DNA of 64,000 nt. It comes from Ochotona curzoniae (taxonomy: Eukaryota; Chordata; Mammalia; Lagomorpha; Ochotonidae). The stretch spans positions 12,552,746 through 12,616,745 of the forward strand of contig NW_024467120.1 of NCBI RefSeq assembly GCF_017591425.1, in the 5' to 3' direction. Positions 22,703-33,092 of this stretch are shown here, in pieces; position 1 is the stretch's first letter, and each line of letters begins with the position of its first letter. A program made the position numbers and the translations under genes. The notes below the pieces were generated by a model. It had not been told where the DNA came from. It searched no databases and was given only the letters and a program-made list of their open reading frames with translations.

Positions 22703-24267
22703 TTGAATATGTGAATGCTTCCTTCACTGTCATTATCAGTAGAGTTAAGAGGGCTTTGTATCTTCCCTTTTTTTTCTTAAGAAAAGACTCAGTTGCTTAG
22801 AAAGATGAAAAAAATATTTCTGATCACCAAACTTGGAAAAGCAATCGGGATTATTCATGCTTTGAATGAAAAAATAAATATGAAGGAGAGAAAATGCAAA
22901 GTAATCTAGGAAATGGAAGTATTTCAAAGAACAAAGTTTTACTTTCAACTATCATCTACCCCTTATTTTATCAGAGTTTCTGCAAAGTTAACTGAATACT
23001 TGGATGTACTAAACATAATATTCCAGAAATATGATGAAGTAGAGTAAAATAAGATATTTCTATGAATTTCCCCTGTCTCTGTTCTAGGTAATTTTTAAGT
23101 TGTGATTTTTTTCTGCACAATTTCTAGGAAATCTTTGTGGAATAAATAATCATACAGACCTAGTAGGCAGCATGTATGAGGAGACAGAAGGCTGTAGTTA
23201 GGAAGGCAGGTAGGGTGTTGGCCACTTTCAGAGAGAAAGAAAATCTGAATGTGAATCTGTTTCTTAGAAAATCCACAGGAGCTCATTTCTCCAAAGTAGA
23301 TAAATGCTAGTAAAGATGCTAGTAATGAACCAAGCTCAAATACTCTCAGGTGACAAAGATGGCACCTGGCTTTGGGCCCAAATTTTGAAACCCCTTGAAA
23401 AAAAAGTGCTGAATGCCTACAACTAACCCTGATGACTGATGAGATAGAGCAGTGCCCCAGAGCATGCCCTGCATAATCCTCCTTCGGGAGCACCCTGTTG
23501 TGCCACGCAGTCTCCTTTCTGTCTTTCTGACTTTTACTGTTCTCACTCTCCCTGTAGGAGTCTTTCACTCTTCATCATCATGGAAAAAATTCAGCTAGGC
23601 ACTAACACCAGAACTGTATTACATACTTTTTTCTACTCAAGAGCCGAAAATAGTTTAAGAAGAACAATTTTACACAGTTGGTGTAAGTTTTCCTTTGCTA
23701 TAAATATTGGTGGATTTTTGCACTAAAACAAAAGAATTACATTTCTCAGTATGTAATACTGTTACACCAATGACATCTTTAATAAAAATAATGGAAATGC
23801 TGTTTACCATCACAGAATTTTTATTCTCATAGGGCCAAATGGGTATGTCTGCAGATTAATATTTTCTTCTGATAATCAGCTAGTACTCAATAGAAAGAAA
23901 AATGTTGTTTGGCTTATAATCTTTCCAAACTAAGTCATCCCAAGTTCAGCAGTCTGGACCAGCAGCAGGCAATTTGTTATTTTTCCCAGTGAATCTGATC
24001 CCAGTTAATTCTTGTTTGAGCTCTCACACAATCATTCTTCCAATAATTGCCACAATAATCATTACAATGGGAGGTGTCTCCAAATTTCAAAGGACTTTTT
24101 CTTTCTGTTATTTCTTAATCACACCATATTATTTTGAATTCTTATAGCAACAGTTCAACTTCAGGTATTAAAAAAATTATTATTTTGTTTCCATAAATTT
24201 TAGTCAATTTTATGACAAACTTTTAAGTTTTAGATATGAATTCTATACTAAGTTATAGAGCTTTCAA

Positions 24268-24562
24268 GCTTTTTTTTTTTTTTTGTGAGAGAGTTACACA
24301 GAGAGAAGGAGAGACTGCGAGAGAATTTCCATTCCCAAATGGCCACAATAGCCAGGTTTAACTGATCTGAAGCCAAGGGCCAGGAGCTTCTTCTGATCTC
24401 CCACATGGATGCAGAGTCCCAAAGCTGTCTTCCATTGCTTTCCTAGAACACAAGCAGGGAGCTGGGAAGAAAAATGGAACAGCCAGGACATATACCAGCA
24501 CTTCCATAGGATCCTGGTGTATACAAAGTGAAAATTTTAGCCAGTAGGCTATCATACTGGGC
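24268..24562 (-). mobile_element. C-SINE
   Basis: Reverse-complement; starts after a T-run at 24271 and ends CTATCATACTGGGCCC. Confidence 0.85.
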
Positions 24563-24697
24563 CCAGAACTTCTAACTTCCAATTTAAACAATACACATTT
24601 TGAACATCATGCATATCAAAAATTTTTATCAATGGAAAGGTACATATATGGGGGAATCAAGCTGATTTTTTCCAAGTTGCTTTTTCTTTTCCTTTTT

Positions 24698-24723
24698 TTT
24701 AAAAACTGATTTGAAAGGTAGAA

Positions 24724-24768
<45 letters not shown>

Positions 24769-25018
24769 CAGAGACATGACATCTTTTAACTATTGATTTG
24801 TTTCCCAAATGGCCACAACTATGAGGGTTGGACCAGGCCAAAGTCAGCCAGGAGCCAGGAGCCAGGAGCCAGGAGCTTCATCCAGGTCTCCCATACAAGA
24901 ACAGGGAACCAAGTACTTGGACCATCTTTTGATGTTCCCAGGAACATTAGCAAGGTATCCATATAGAATGTCAGAACTGGAGATGGAGGCTTAAACCCTT
25001 AGGCAACAATGCTGGCTT
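24698..25018 (-). mobile_element. C-SINE with (CA)n and 7-mer expansion
   Basis: Reverse-complement C-SINE. Its 3' region carries (CA)n at 24726-24766 and its interior carries four tandem copies of CCAGGAG at about 24848-24877, a local expansion of the SINE's own GGAGCCAGGAGC. Confidence 0.85.
24726..24766. repeat. (CA)n microsatellite
   Basis: About 20 perfect CA units inside a C-SINE. Confidence 0.97.
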
Positions 25019-25269
25019 TTCATTACAGAAACAAATAATGTCTTTTCCATGTTGGTTTTTGAACAGATCCAATATTTACATAAAAAGGACTGCAGGTTGT
25101 GGTCATTACTAACATCACTGCGTGTTCTTTCACTGTTAAAAGACTTAAAATATTTAAAAAGAATGTTTAAAGGCATGCTTTTTGTCTTTCTAATTTATTT
25201 TAATATTTAATGATGTCCTTCAAAAGCAAAAAACCCTTATATGCATATACAAGAAACAATTTTACAATG

Positions 25270-25578
25270 CACTTTTAAACTTACTGATGTTTGAAGCAGA
25301 GAGACATAGACACAGAGTTAGAATTAGAGGGAGACAGCAGGCATCATGAGATGCTCCCAGATCTCCTCAAATGCCTGAAATGTCACCAGGCTGATCTAAG
25401 CTAGGACTTGGTCACTCAAATCAGGTATACAATTGTGTTGCAAGAGTAACCCAGCTACTTGGACCATCACCTCTACCCACCAGAGTCTGCATATATATGA
25501 AGATAGAGTCAGAGGCAGAAATTGAACCCAAGCACCATGACATGGGATGCTAGTGGCTATTCAAGCTACTCATCCTAG
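25270..25578 (-). mobile_element. C-SINE, old copy (paralogue at 11558)
   Basis: Reverse-complement C-SINE shared with the OR-2 flank. Confidence 0.8.
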
Positions 25579-26063
25579 TAGGTATTTTTCCAAAGAAACA
25601 ATAGCATATGCATGAATTAAGGATGATAAATTCATTATTCTTCAAAAGCATGGGGAGCATCACACTGAGTTCACAGTGAAATTAGGACACTTACTGAGGT
25701 CCAGTGTAAGTTAAAGAATGAGATAGTGTTTCTCAGATGCTGTTATTAGAATCATGCTATAGTCATGCTGTTATATGCTGACAATTTGAATACATGTCAC
25801 ATATGTGCCACTTAATGTAGTTTCCATGTTAGTATGGGCCAGACAAAAAGAAGTATTTTAATTTACGTTTAAAAATTAGTGATTATTTTGGTGAATATTA
25901 ACTGAGTGTAGTCCTTGCCTGACACGACATAAAGGGGGAAAAAAAGGAAATATTTGACAAGCAGGAGAAGTAGCATGAAATTCACGCTTGTAGTGAATTA
26001 CTAGAAAAACACATTAGAGGCTTCTCTAACACTCAAATAATTCCTTTTCAAATTTAAGAAATG

Positions 26064-27002
26064 TCACGTAAAATTGAAAATACTTCTCATTAGGTTTAGA
26101 AATGCTTCTTTGACATCCTTATTCCTCAGGGTGTAGATGAAGGGGTTGAGTGTTGGAGTCACCACTCCATAGAAGAGAGCCATGAACTTGGGCTGGTCCT
26201 TTGAGATGGAAGAAGGGGGCTGAAGGTACATGCTAATGCCTGGACCATAAAACAGCAAAACGACAATGAGATGAGAGGAACATGTCCCAAGGGCCTTTTT
26301 CCTTCCCTCAGAAGATTTAATTTTAAAAATAGCATGTGCAACGTGAGCATAGGAAGCAAGAATTAAGCAGAAAGGAACAGCTACCATAAAAATGCAAACG
26401 ATAGAGAGTGTGAGTTCATTAGTCCCCTTGTCACCACAGGCTATCTTGATCAGCACTGGGATCTCACACAGCAAGTGATCCAATGTATTGGCACCACACA
26501 GAGGGAGCTGTAATGTAACAGTGGCCTCTGACACTGCATAGGTGATTCCACTGAGCCACACAATGGATGCTAACAAGATGCAGATGTGCCGATTCATGAT
26601 GAGGGTGTAGTGCAGAGGTCTACAGATGGCCACATAGCGATCAAAAGACATAAGAGCCAAGAGCAGACACTCAGTGCCTGCCATGGTGTGAAAGAAATAA
26701 AGCTGAATCGCACAGCCCACATAGCTGATTGTCTTCTTAGAGGTTCCCAGGTTGAACAGCATCTGAGGGACAATGCTGGTGGTGTAACACATGTCCAAGA
26801 AGGAGAGGTTGGTGAGGAAGAAATACATGGGGCTGTGGAGCCGGGGGTCTAGCCTGGACACCAGGATGATGGCGATGTTTCCCAGCAAGGCCATGGGGTA
26901 TGTGATGAGAAGAACAATGAAGAGAGGGAGCTGGAGCCAAGGTCGGTCAGCAAAGCCGAGTAGAATGAACTCTTCAGGGTGGCTTTCATTCATTGGTGCC
27001 AT
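26064..27002 (-). CDS. OR-3, family 2-like olfactory receptor (class II), intact
   Basis: Intact 312-aa receptor. NES at 5-7; GN 41-42 (TM1); LHSPMY 55-60; C97; MSFDRYVAIC 118-127; C169, C179 and C189 in EC2; SY 217-218 (TM5); KALGTCSSH 236-244 (TM6); PTLNPFIY 283-290 (TM7). TM3 is distinct (LYFFHTMAGTEC). The ATG at 27002 (MAPMNES) is preceded by an open stretch VSKLNT starting at a candidate acceptor (ATTAAG|GTA, exon start 27020), which is in frame with the upstream exon at 30874-31068. The last ~15 codons and the 3' flank resemble OR-2, while the rest and the 5' flank resemble OR-4 and OR-5, so it looks recombinant. Confidence 0.95.
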   Translation of the reverse strand: MAPMNESHPEEFILLGFADRPWLQLPLFIVLLITYPMALLGNIAIILVSRLDPRLHSPMYFFLTNLSFLDMCYTTSIVPQMLFNLGTSKKTISYVGCAIQLYFFHTMAGTECLLLALMSFDRYVAICRPLHYTLIMNRHICILLASIVWLSGITYAVSEATVTLQLPLCGANTLDHLLCEIPVLIKIACGDKGTNELTLSIVCIFMVAVPFCLILASYAHVAHAIFKIKSSEGRKKALGTCSSHLIVVLLFYGPGISMYLQPPSSISKDQPKFMALFYGVVTPTLNPFIYTLRNKDVKEAFLNLMRSIFNFT

Positions 27003-27045
27003 TGTGTTCAATTTGCTTACCTTAATGAAACAAAGTTACAAAATG

Positions 27046-27370
27046 ATGTAATGGCCTGGAGATGTAGCCTAGATGCCAAAGTCCTGACCTTGAATGTGCT
27101 GGGATCCCATATTGGTGTTGAACTAATCCTAGTGATGCTGTTTGCAATCCAGCTCCCTGCCCATGGCCTGGGAAAGCAGTTGGGAATGGCACAAGGACTT
27201 GGGACCCTGCACCTGCTTGGGTACCCGGAAGAGGCTCTGGGTTACCTGCTTCAAATTTGTTCAGCTCCATTCAATTGTCCCCAGTTGGGGAAGAAAATCC
27301 ACTGAAAGAAGATCTCCCCCCACCCCCCACCTCTCTGTGCATCTGACTTTGCAAAAAAAAGTAAGAGAAG
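27046..27370 (+). mobile_element. C-SINE, shared with the OR-4 unit (37486)
   Basis: Full-length, mid-age; inserted just upstream of the OR-3 second exon before duplication. Tail includes a C-rich run (27317-27330). Confidence 0.85.
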
Positions 27371-28807
27371 TAAGAACATGATGGGTTTACACTGTAATAA
27401 AATATAATTAGGCACTAGCCATTAATAGTGCCATTCAGTGCTGAGTTAAACAATATAGAGTATCTGGTATTGGATTAATTTATTTTCTGAGTTGGCTCTG
27501 TAAATGAAAGCCTTCTGTAAAGAAAATCTGAATCTGAATTTCCTCTTCAAAAGAACAAGTATGACAACAACTCTCTGTATCACTTGTAATGATTACTAAA
27601 TGCAAAGTAGAAGTGGCTATGTTTGGAAAACACTGAAGTAGCATTGTTTTAACCTTATCTTGCATAAATACCTGGTAAGTAGGTTTTTGGGTTTAACAGA
27701 AGTCTGTTGTGTTCCCTGACAGAGTAGGGGCAGTGTTGGTCTCTGGAGTTGAAGGTTTCCTTGTGAGAATCATTGCCAAGCAGACGTTACTGAGTGGCTA
27801 GCAAGAGTTCAAGTATGAGATGGTGAGATACTAGAATACAGAAGGGAAGACCTGGATCTATGAGAATCTCAGGAGAGCTGTCATCAACTCCCAGTGGATG
27901 AATGATCATTTCTGGATAGTAAGAAAACTGGGGTTTAAACGGACATTTCTTAGCTCTTTGGGATTCAATAAAACATGTGACTATTTTAGCATCAATTTCA
28001 GTAGGTATCAACGGAAAGAGTTCAGCTACTGACAAGTTTCTCATTGTTCCAAGCTGTTGTTTTTGTGTGTCTGAGTGCTTTTGAACTTTGATCACATGTG
28101 CTTTGTTACATTCTGTTTGAGTTTGCCTATATTGTAGGTATTTTCCTTTTGCAAAATACTTTACCATCCTGTTTTGTTGTAAGGTACTAAATAGGTAAGA
28201 AAGACTCACTGTTGGCATGGGCACAAATATATTTTTACGTTCCTGGAATTGCTGTCAGGAGGAAAGCCCAGAGACAGCTGCAAATACTTTTTTTTTTTTT
28301 TTAAAGTGAAAGGCACATACAAACAAAAGCAAATCAACTGGTGAAGTAAAGCACTGTTTGAGAAAGTGAAAGAATTGATGTTCTCCTTAGATCGTGAGGT
28401 ATGTTTAATGAAATGCACAGTCTTTGTAAGATGGTGCATATTCATATGGAAAGGTAAGATGGCATCCCAGTGGGGGAAAATATGAGTTTCTCTGCCAAAC
28501 AATTAGTAGTATAAAAGCACTACATTATATTTTTAAGGCTACAAAGCAAGCACAGTTTTCACATTGACAGCTTAGTTAAAACCTCAGTCAATCTGTGAGG
28601 TGTGACACAAAGCTACTAAAAAAGTGAACTTGAATGCTGTCCTTCAGTGATAGTCATCTTTGGTCAGAATTTTGTAATAACAAGAATAAAGTAATAATGA
28701 GTTCTGTGTCAGATAATAGAAAAGATTTTTAAAAATGTTTTGAATCAGTTAGTATTCTATTTTGAACATTATTGAGAAGGAAACATTTGCTATTATATAT
28801 ATATATA

Positions 28808-29025
28808 TATATTTGAAGGTCAGGGTCACAGAGAGGATGGAGGATAAAAAGGTCTTTCCATGCCCTGATGGCCACAACAGTTGAATTCAGTAGTAAGAGG
28901 CTTCTCCCGGGTGTCCCAGGTGGATAGTAGGGACAAGCATTCCTGCCATCTGCTGCTGTTTTCCAAAGCCATTAGCAAGGAGCTAGATCAGAAGTGGAGC
29001 TGCCAGGCCGCAATGCCACAACACC
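28808..29025 (-). mobile_element. C-SINE, old copy shared by three units
   Basis: Paralogue of 14762-15010 and 39250-39466; its 3' end has become a (TA)n tract. Confidence 0.75.
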
Positions 29026-29352
29026 ATTCCAAGATCATTCATTTCTGGAGTTTTCCAATAATGAAGGAGATTCTAAACATCAAAAAGTGAATGATTTTCC
29101 TGAAGGAATTAGCAAAGATTTGAGAATATTCATAAGAATTTCATGATTCCAATGAAAGCATCTGAGTGCTAGGAGTGCTTTTTGAATGAGCAAAACAGCT
29201 CCAAGCCTCATTGGATCTTGACATTATTCACTATGGGTACACTGAATTTAGACTTGTGTTTTTGCAGGTCTTTTTCTGATGAAAATTCTATGATGCAGAT
29301 GACATATGAAATTAAGGTGATATAAATTAATTGATAAAGATTGCATTGTACA

Positions 29353-29682
29353 GGCCCGGCACGGTGGCGCAGTGGGTAAGGTCCTCGCCTTGCATGCCCG
29401 GGATCTTATATGGACGCCAGTTCTAATCCCGGCAGCCCTGCTTCCCATCCAGCTCCCTGCCTGTGGCCCGGGAAAGCAGTCTAGGATGACCCAAAGCTTT
29501 GGGACCCTGCACCCGTGTGGGAGACCCGGAAGAGGCTCCTGGCTTTGGATCGGCATAGTATCGGCCCGTTGTGCTCACTTGGGGAGTGAATTATCAGATG
29601 GAACATCTTCCTCTCTCTCTTCTCTCTGTATATCTGCCTTTCCAATAAAAAATAAAATAAATCTTTAAAAAAAAAAGATTGT
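29353..29682 (+). mobile_element. C-SINE, young, present in unit A only
   Basis: Head GGCCCGGCACGGTGGCGCAG, tail at 29665-29680. Target-site duplication AAGATTG(C/T)ATT on both sides. The paralogous position at about 39730 in unit B is an uninterrupted AAGATTGTATTCTGC. Confidence 0.95.
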
Positions 29683-30768
29683 ATTCTGCAAAACTTCCAT
29701 GCACTCATGTTCAAACAACTGATTAATTGAAATTTTGTTGTTTATTGGTTTGACATCTTTATATACCCATTTTATATTTGTTTATGATGTCACTCATTTT
29801 TGGGGGGGGTTTTATTTGATGTTCCATGAGTTCTGCCATAATTGATTATGTCTAAATCTGAGACAGTAATCTCTCCATTATTTGTTCAATAATTTTGTTT
29901 ATAATGCCACCTTACAAACTGCAATTTGTTTGTGAGTGTTGAAAACTTAATGTCTCTTTATTTCTTTGGATTTCCCCTTGGGACATTGGAGAATTTATTG
30001 ATGTGTTTCAATCTAAGTCATTTACCCTTGATTTGTAATTAATCTGTATAATAATATGCTTAGATTGCTCATCCTTTGCCTGTTATTCTCATATTTCTGT
30101 CTTTCCTTTCTTTCATTCATTCTTTCTGTCTTTCTTTCTTCCTGACTTTCTTTCTTTCTTTCTTTCTTTCTTTCTCTTTGTTTCCTTTCTTTCTTTTTTA
30201 TTTTGGTTATCAGAGTCCATCTGTCTTCTGGATCTTCTAATTTCAGGACTTTTACTGTCACTGTTTCACTGCAAAGGAATCTACTTACACACAAAATTTC
30301 TAACTCACTTTAATAGTGTGCAACATTTTATTCGTGTTGACATATCCTTTGTAGCTATACTTTCTCATTCTAATTCATCTTATGCACCCTTCTTTTTCAT
30401 CATACAGAATCTTTTAAATATTTATATCTATCTATCTATCCATCTATGTATAAATTTAGCAATAGTAAAAGGAGAAACTAGGTTTTTGGATGAAAACACA
30501 CGAGCAGTTTAACCTGTATCATTTTGACCATACGCTTCATGTAATGTATCCATTTGATTTAAGGAAAATATCACAGATAATTATTTAGCATCTGTTCAAC
30601 ATAGTTTTAATTAACATCTAAATGTCTGATTTAAGCCAATGAGAAGAAGGTTAATGCAATGAGAAACCTAGTTGTTTGTCGAACAATTGAAATAGATGTT
30701 TTAAAATGACATTCTCTGCTTTGCATATATGTAACAGCTATAAAATCTCTGTGCACATGCAAACTACA

Positions 30769-30807
<39 letters not shown>
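30769..30807. repeat. (CA)n next to the OR-3 5' exon
   Basis: About 18 CA units ~70 bases inside the intron from the predicted donor; also present at 16768-16784 (shorter) and 40936-40965. Confidence 0.95.
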
Positions 30808-30811
<4 letters not shown>

Positions 30812-30873
30812 CCTCCAGCACTCCTCTTTTCTGAGAATTCTAAATCTTTAAACACAAGTATCTTTTTGCTTAC

Positions 30874-31165
30874 CCTATTTTGATAAATATCCTCCAACAG
30901 AAAGAAATTCTGAATGACTGTGGCTGAATCCTTCAAACATTCAGAGAAGGAAAGTGGAATTGCATTACAGAGGTGAGTACAGTACCTATGAATTAGCATC
31001 AGAATTCTTAGTTTTTCAGTTGATACTGAATGGACAACTTCAGGATGACAAAGAGAAAACCAACCCATGGAACAGGAAGACAGCAGTAGAAATGTGAAGA
31101 AGACTGCACATATATCTGTATGCTGTTGTTAGGAGAAAAAAACCCTTAGGCATTGTTTTCAAATA
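30874..31165 (-). other. Predicted 5' exon of OR-3, with open in-frame extension
   Basis: Ends at a strong donor (GG|GTAAGC, intron from 30873). From the ATG at 31068 (context CC ATG G) 65 codons are open to the exact exon end (MGWFSL at the start, EDIYQNR at the end). Phase 0 joins to VSKLNTMAPMNES of the second exon, so spliced RNA would encode the receptor with a 71-residue N-terminal addition. The addition has no signal-peptide-like start and I recognise no domain. Alternatively this is ordinary 5' UTR that happens to be open. The 5' end is unknown. Confidence 0.55.
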
Positions 31166-31192
31166 AGTCATTAATCCTTATCCCAGAGAAAT

Positions 31193-31202
31193 TTCCTTGG
31201 GG
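31193..31202 (-). promoter_or_regulatory. Olf1/EBF-like site upstream of OR-3
   Basis: CCCCAAGGAA on the minus strand in the conserved context, with TCATTAAT 20 bases away at 31168-31175. It lies ~125 bases upstream of the ATG at 31068, a sensible promoter distance. Confidence 0.5.
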
Positions 31203-31785
31203 GCATGCATAAGTCTCTGTGGAAATGCTTTCAATGTATGTGCAGTTACCGACTGAACTGAATGTGGAGCAAGGCTCTCCTGATGTAATCAAAATAGACT
31301 CATTTAGATTCCCAATACATGAACCAGTGATTTATTTTTGTAGATATTGTACATTATGTTTATCGGGTGATTATCGTAGCTAGAACATAATTTAGAAAGT
31401 AAAAGGGAGCTAGCTCCAAGCTTCCAATTATAAAGTCATATTAAAACAAAGCAAATATTGATTATTCAGGTTTAGTCAGTACACATCAATATATGTGTAT
31501 TGAAAAGTAATAGTACAAACTCAAATAAGTCCAATCACTATTAATTGATACATTTACAAATGTCACAGACATATAAAATTGTGCCTATTTATGGCATGCT
31601 GATATACTACAATACATGTATTCATCATGTAATGTCATACTAGGATAAAAATACATGTCTGCCTTGATAATTAACGTTTCTTTGTAGTGAAAGCATTCTA
31701 AATCCTATCTTCTCATTTAAAAGTATTTCTTTATTTATTTAAATTTTATATCAATGTACTCTATTTTTTTTCTTCCTTTTTTGAT

Positions 31786-32040
31786 TGGAAAGTTAGATTT
31801 GCAGAGAGAAGGAGAGACAGAAAGAAAGATCTTGTGTCTACTGGTTCACTTGCCAAGAGGCTGCCATGACCAGGGCTGAGCTGAGCTGATCCAGAATAAG
31901 GAGCCAGGAACTTCCTCCCGGCCTCTCTCATGGGTGCAGGGTTCCAAGGTTTTTTGCCATCCTCTACTACATTCCTGGATCACAGGCAGGGAGCTGAAAG
32001 GAAGTGGAGCAGCTGGGACACAAACAGGTGCCCATCCCAC
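31786..32040 (-). mobile_element. C-SINE, 3' part, interrupted by the ~85-bp array
   Basis: Reverse-complement C-SINE whose homology runs to CAAACAGGTGCCCAT at about 32036 and resumes at 32651. Confidence 0.85.
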
Positions 32041-32650
32041 CTGCAACATGAGTGCTAACTCTGTGAGCACCAAGGGGTGGGTGAAGGATCTGGCCTGGTG
32101 CTATGTCTCCTGACCCACCTCTTTGGGCCCATCTATGTAGTGGGTGTTGGGTTCATGAGTTGTGGGGGTGAAGGTTCATGTGGGACTTGGGTTTCCTGCC
32201 CAGGTCTATGGGCCTGCCAGTGTGGTGGGTGATAGTTCCATCAGTGCCAGGAGAATGGGCCCGGGAGAGGCCGTGGTTTCTGGGTTCAGGTCACTGAGCC
32301 CATCTAAATGGAGTGTTCCAGGTCCATGATCCTCAGGGGTGATTGGTTCAGTGGGTCTTGGGTCACATGGACTGGAGCCTTGGGCCTGTCTGTGAGGAGG
32401 ATGCTGAACGCATGAACATCAAGGGTGTGTGGTCTGGCCTCATCTTGGGTCTTCTGGCCAAGGTCCCTAGCATGCCTAAGTAGTAGGTGTCATCTTTATG
32501 AATCCAGGAAGTGGGGTCTAGAGGGACCTGTGTCTCCTGGCTCAGGTTGTTGGGCCTGCTTGTGCTGTTGGTGCTGTGTCCATGAGTGCCAGGTGTAGGG
32601 TTCCCAAAAGGGCCTTGGTCTCTGGGTCAAGATCACAGAGCCCACCTAAA
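32041..32650. repeat. Degenerate ~85-bp tandem array, 7 units, inside a C-SINE
   Basis: Units begin near 32119, 32204, 32290, 32376, 32462, 32545 and 32631, each with TGGGCC(T/C)-like start, then (G)TGGTGGGTG, then CATGAGTGCCAGG, then (T)CTCCTGGCCCAGGTC. Spacing is 83-86 bp. The paralogue is at 42232-42841. A related array lies in opposite orientation at 59590-60060. A ~36-bp SINE segment (GGAAGTGGAGCAGC to AGGTGCCCAT) flanks the array on both sides. Confidence 0.85.
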
Positions 32651-32760
32651 TGAAGACCTGGATAGGAAGTGGAGCAGCCGGGGTACAAACAGGTGCCCAT
32701 ATGGACTTCTAGCACATGCAAGGCTAGGACTTTAGCCACTAGACTACTGTGCCAGATCTG
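32651..32760 (-). mobile_element. C-SINE, 5' part, beyond the array
   Basis: Continuation of the interrupted SINE: GGAAGTGGAGCAGCCGGGG (also present at 32010) to ACTGTGCCAGATC. Confidence 0.8.
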
Positions 32761-32761
32761 C

Positions 32762-33092
32762 GATTTTTTAAAAAATACCGTTTATTTAATTGAAAGTCAG
32801 AGTTACACAGAGAGGAAGTGACAGAAAAAAAAAATGAGGGAAGTATTTTCCGTGTGCTGGTTTTCTCTGCAGTGACTGCTGTGACTGAAGCTGGGCCACC
32901 TAAAGCCAGGAACCAGACTCATACATGGGTGTCAGGAGTCCGAGTCCTGGCCATCTCCTGCTGCTTTCCAAGGCACAGTAGCAGAGAGCTGGATTGACAG
33001 TGGAAGCAACTGGAACTCTAAGTGGAACCCAAGTGCGAAGCTAGTATTACAGAGGGCCACAACACTTGCTGTGCCATAACACCAGCCCAAAC
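32762..33092 (-). mobile_element. C-SINE
   Basis: Reverse-complement C-SINE, shared with 42953-43282. Confidence 0.85.

Larger units (their letters stand above)
22870..26063. repeat. 3'-side flank of OR-3, paralogous to 9595-12331
   Basis: Same order of landmarks as the OR-2 flank, but unlike the flanks of OR-4 and OR-5. Non-SINE parts (22870-24260 and 25580-26063) contain no gene. Confidence 0.7.
27003..30873 (-). other. Predicted intron of OR-3
   Basis: Bounded by AAG|GTA at 27021/27020 and by GG|GTAAGC at 30874/30873. Contains C-SINEs at 27046, 28808 and 29353, a (TA)n at 28792-28812, a TTTC-rich tract at 30095-30205, (ATCT)n at 30426-30448 and (CA)n at 30769-30807. No gene seen. Confidence 0.55.

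Noticed and set aside
27787..28224. 145-codon minus-strand frame, partly shared with 38399-38665
   Set aside because: Lies inside the predicted OR intron; shorter and broken in the paralogue despite high DNA identity, so not under coding constraint.
30022..30294. Lys/Arg/Glu-rich open frame of 90 codons
   Set aside because: Antisense translation of the TTTC repeat; low-complexity artefact.
32041..32650. Regularly spaced repeats reminiscent of a CRISPR array
   Set aside because: Units are contiguous and degenerate without spacers, in a mammalian genome.
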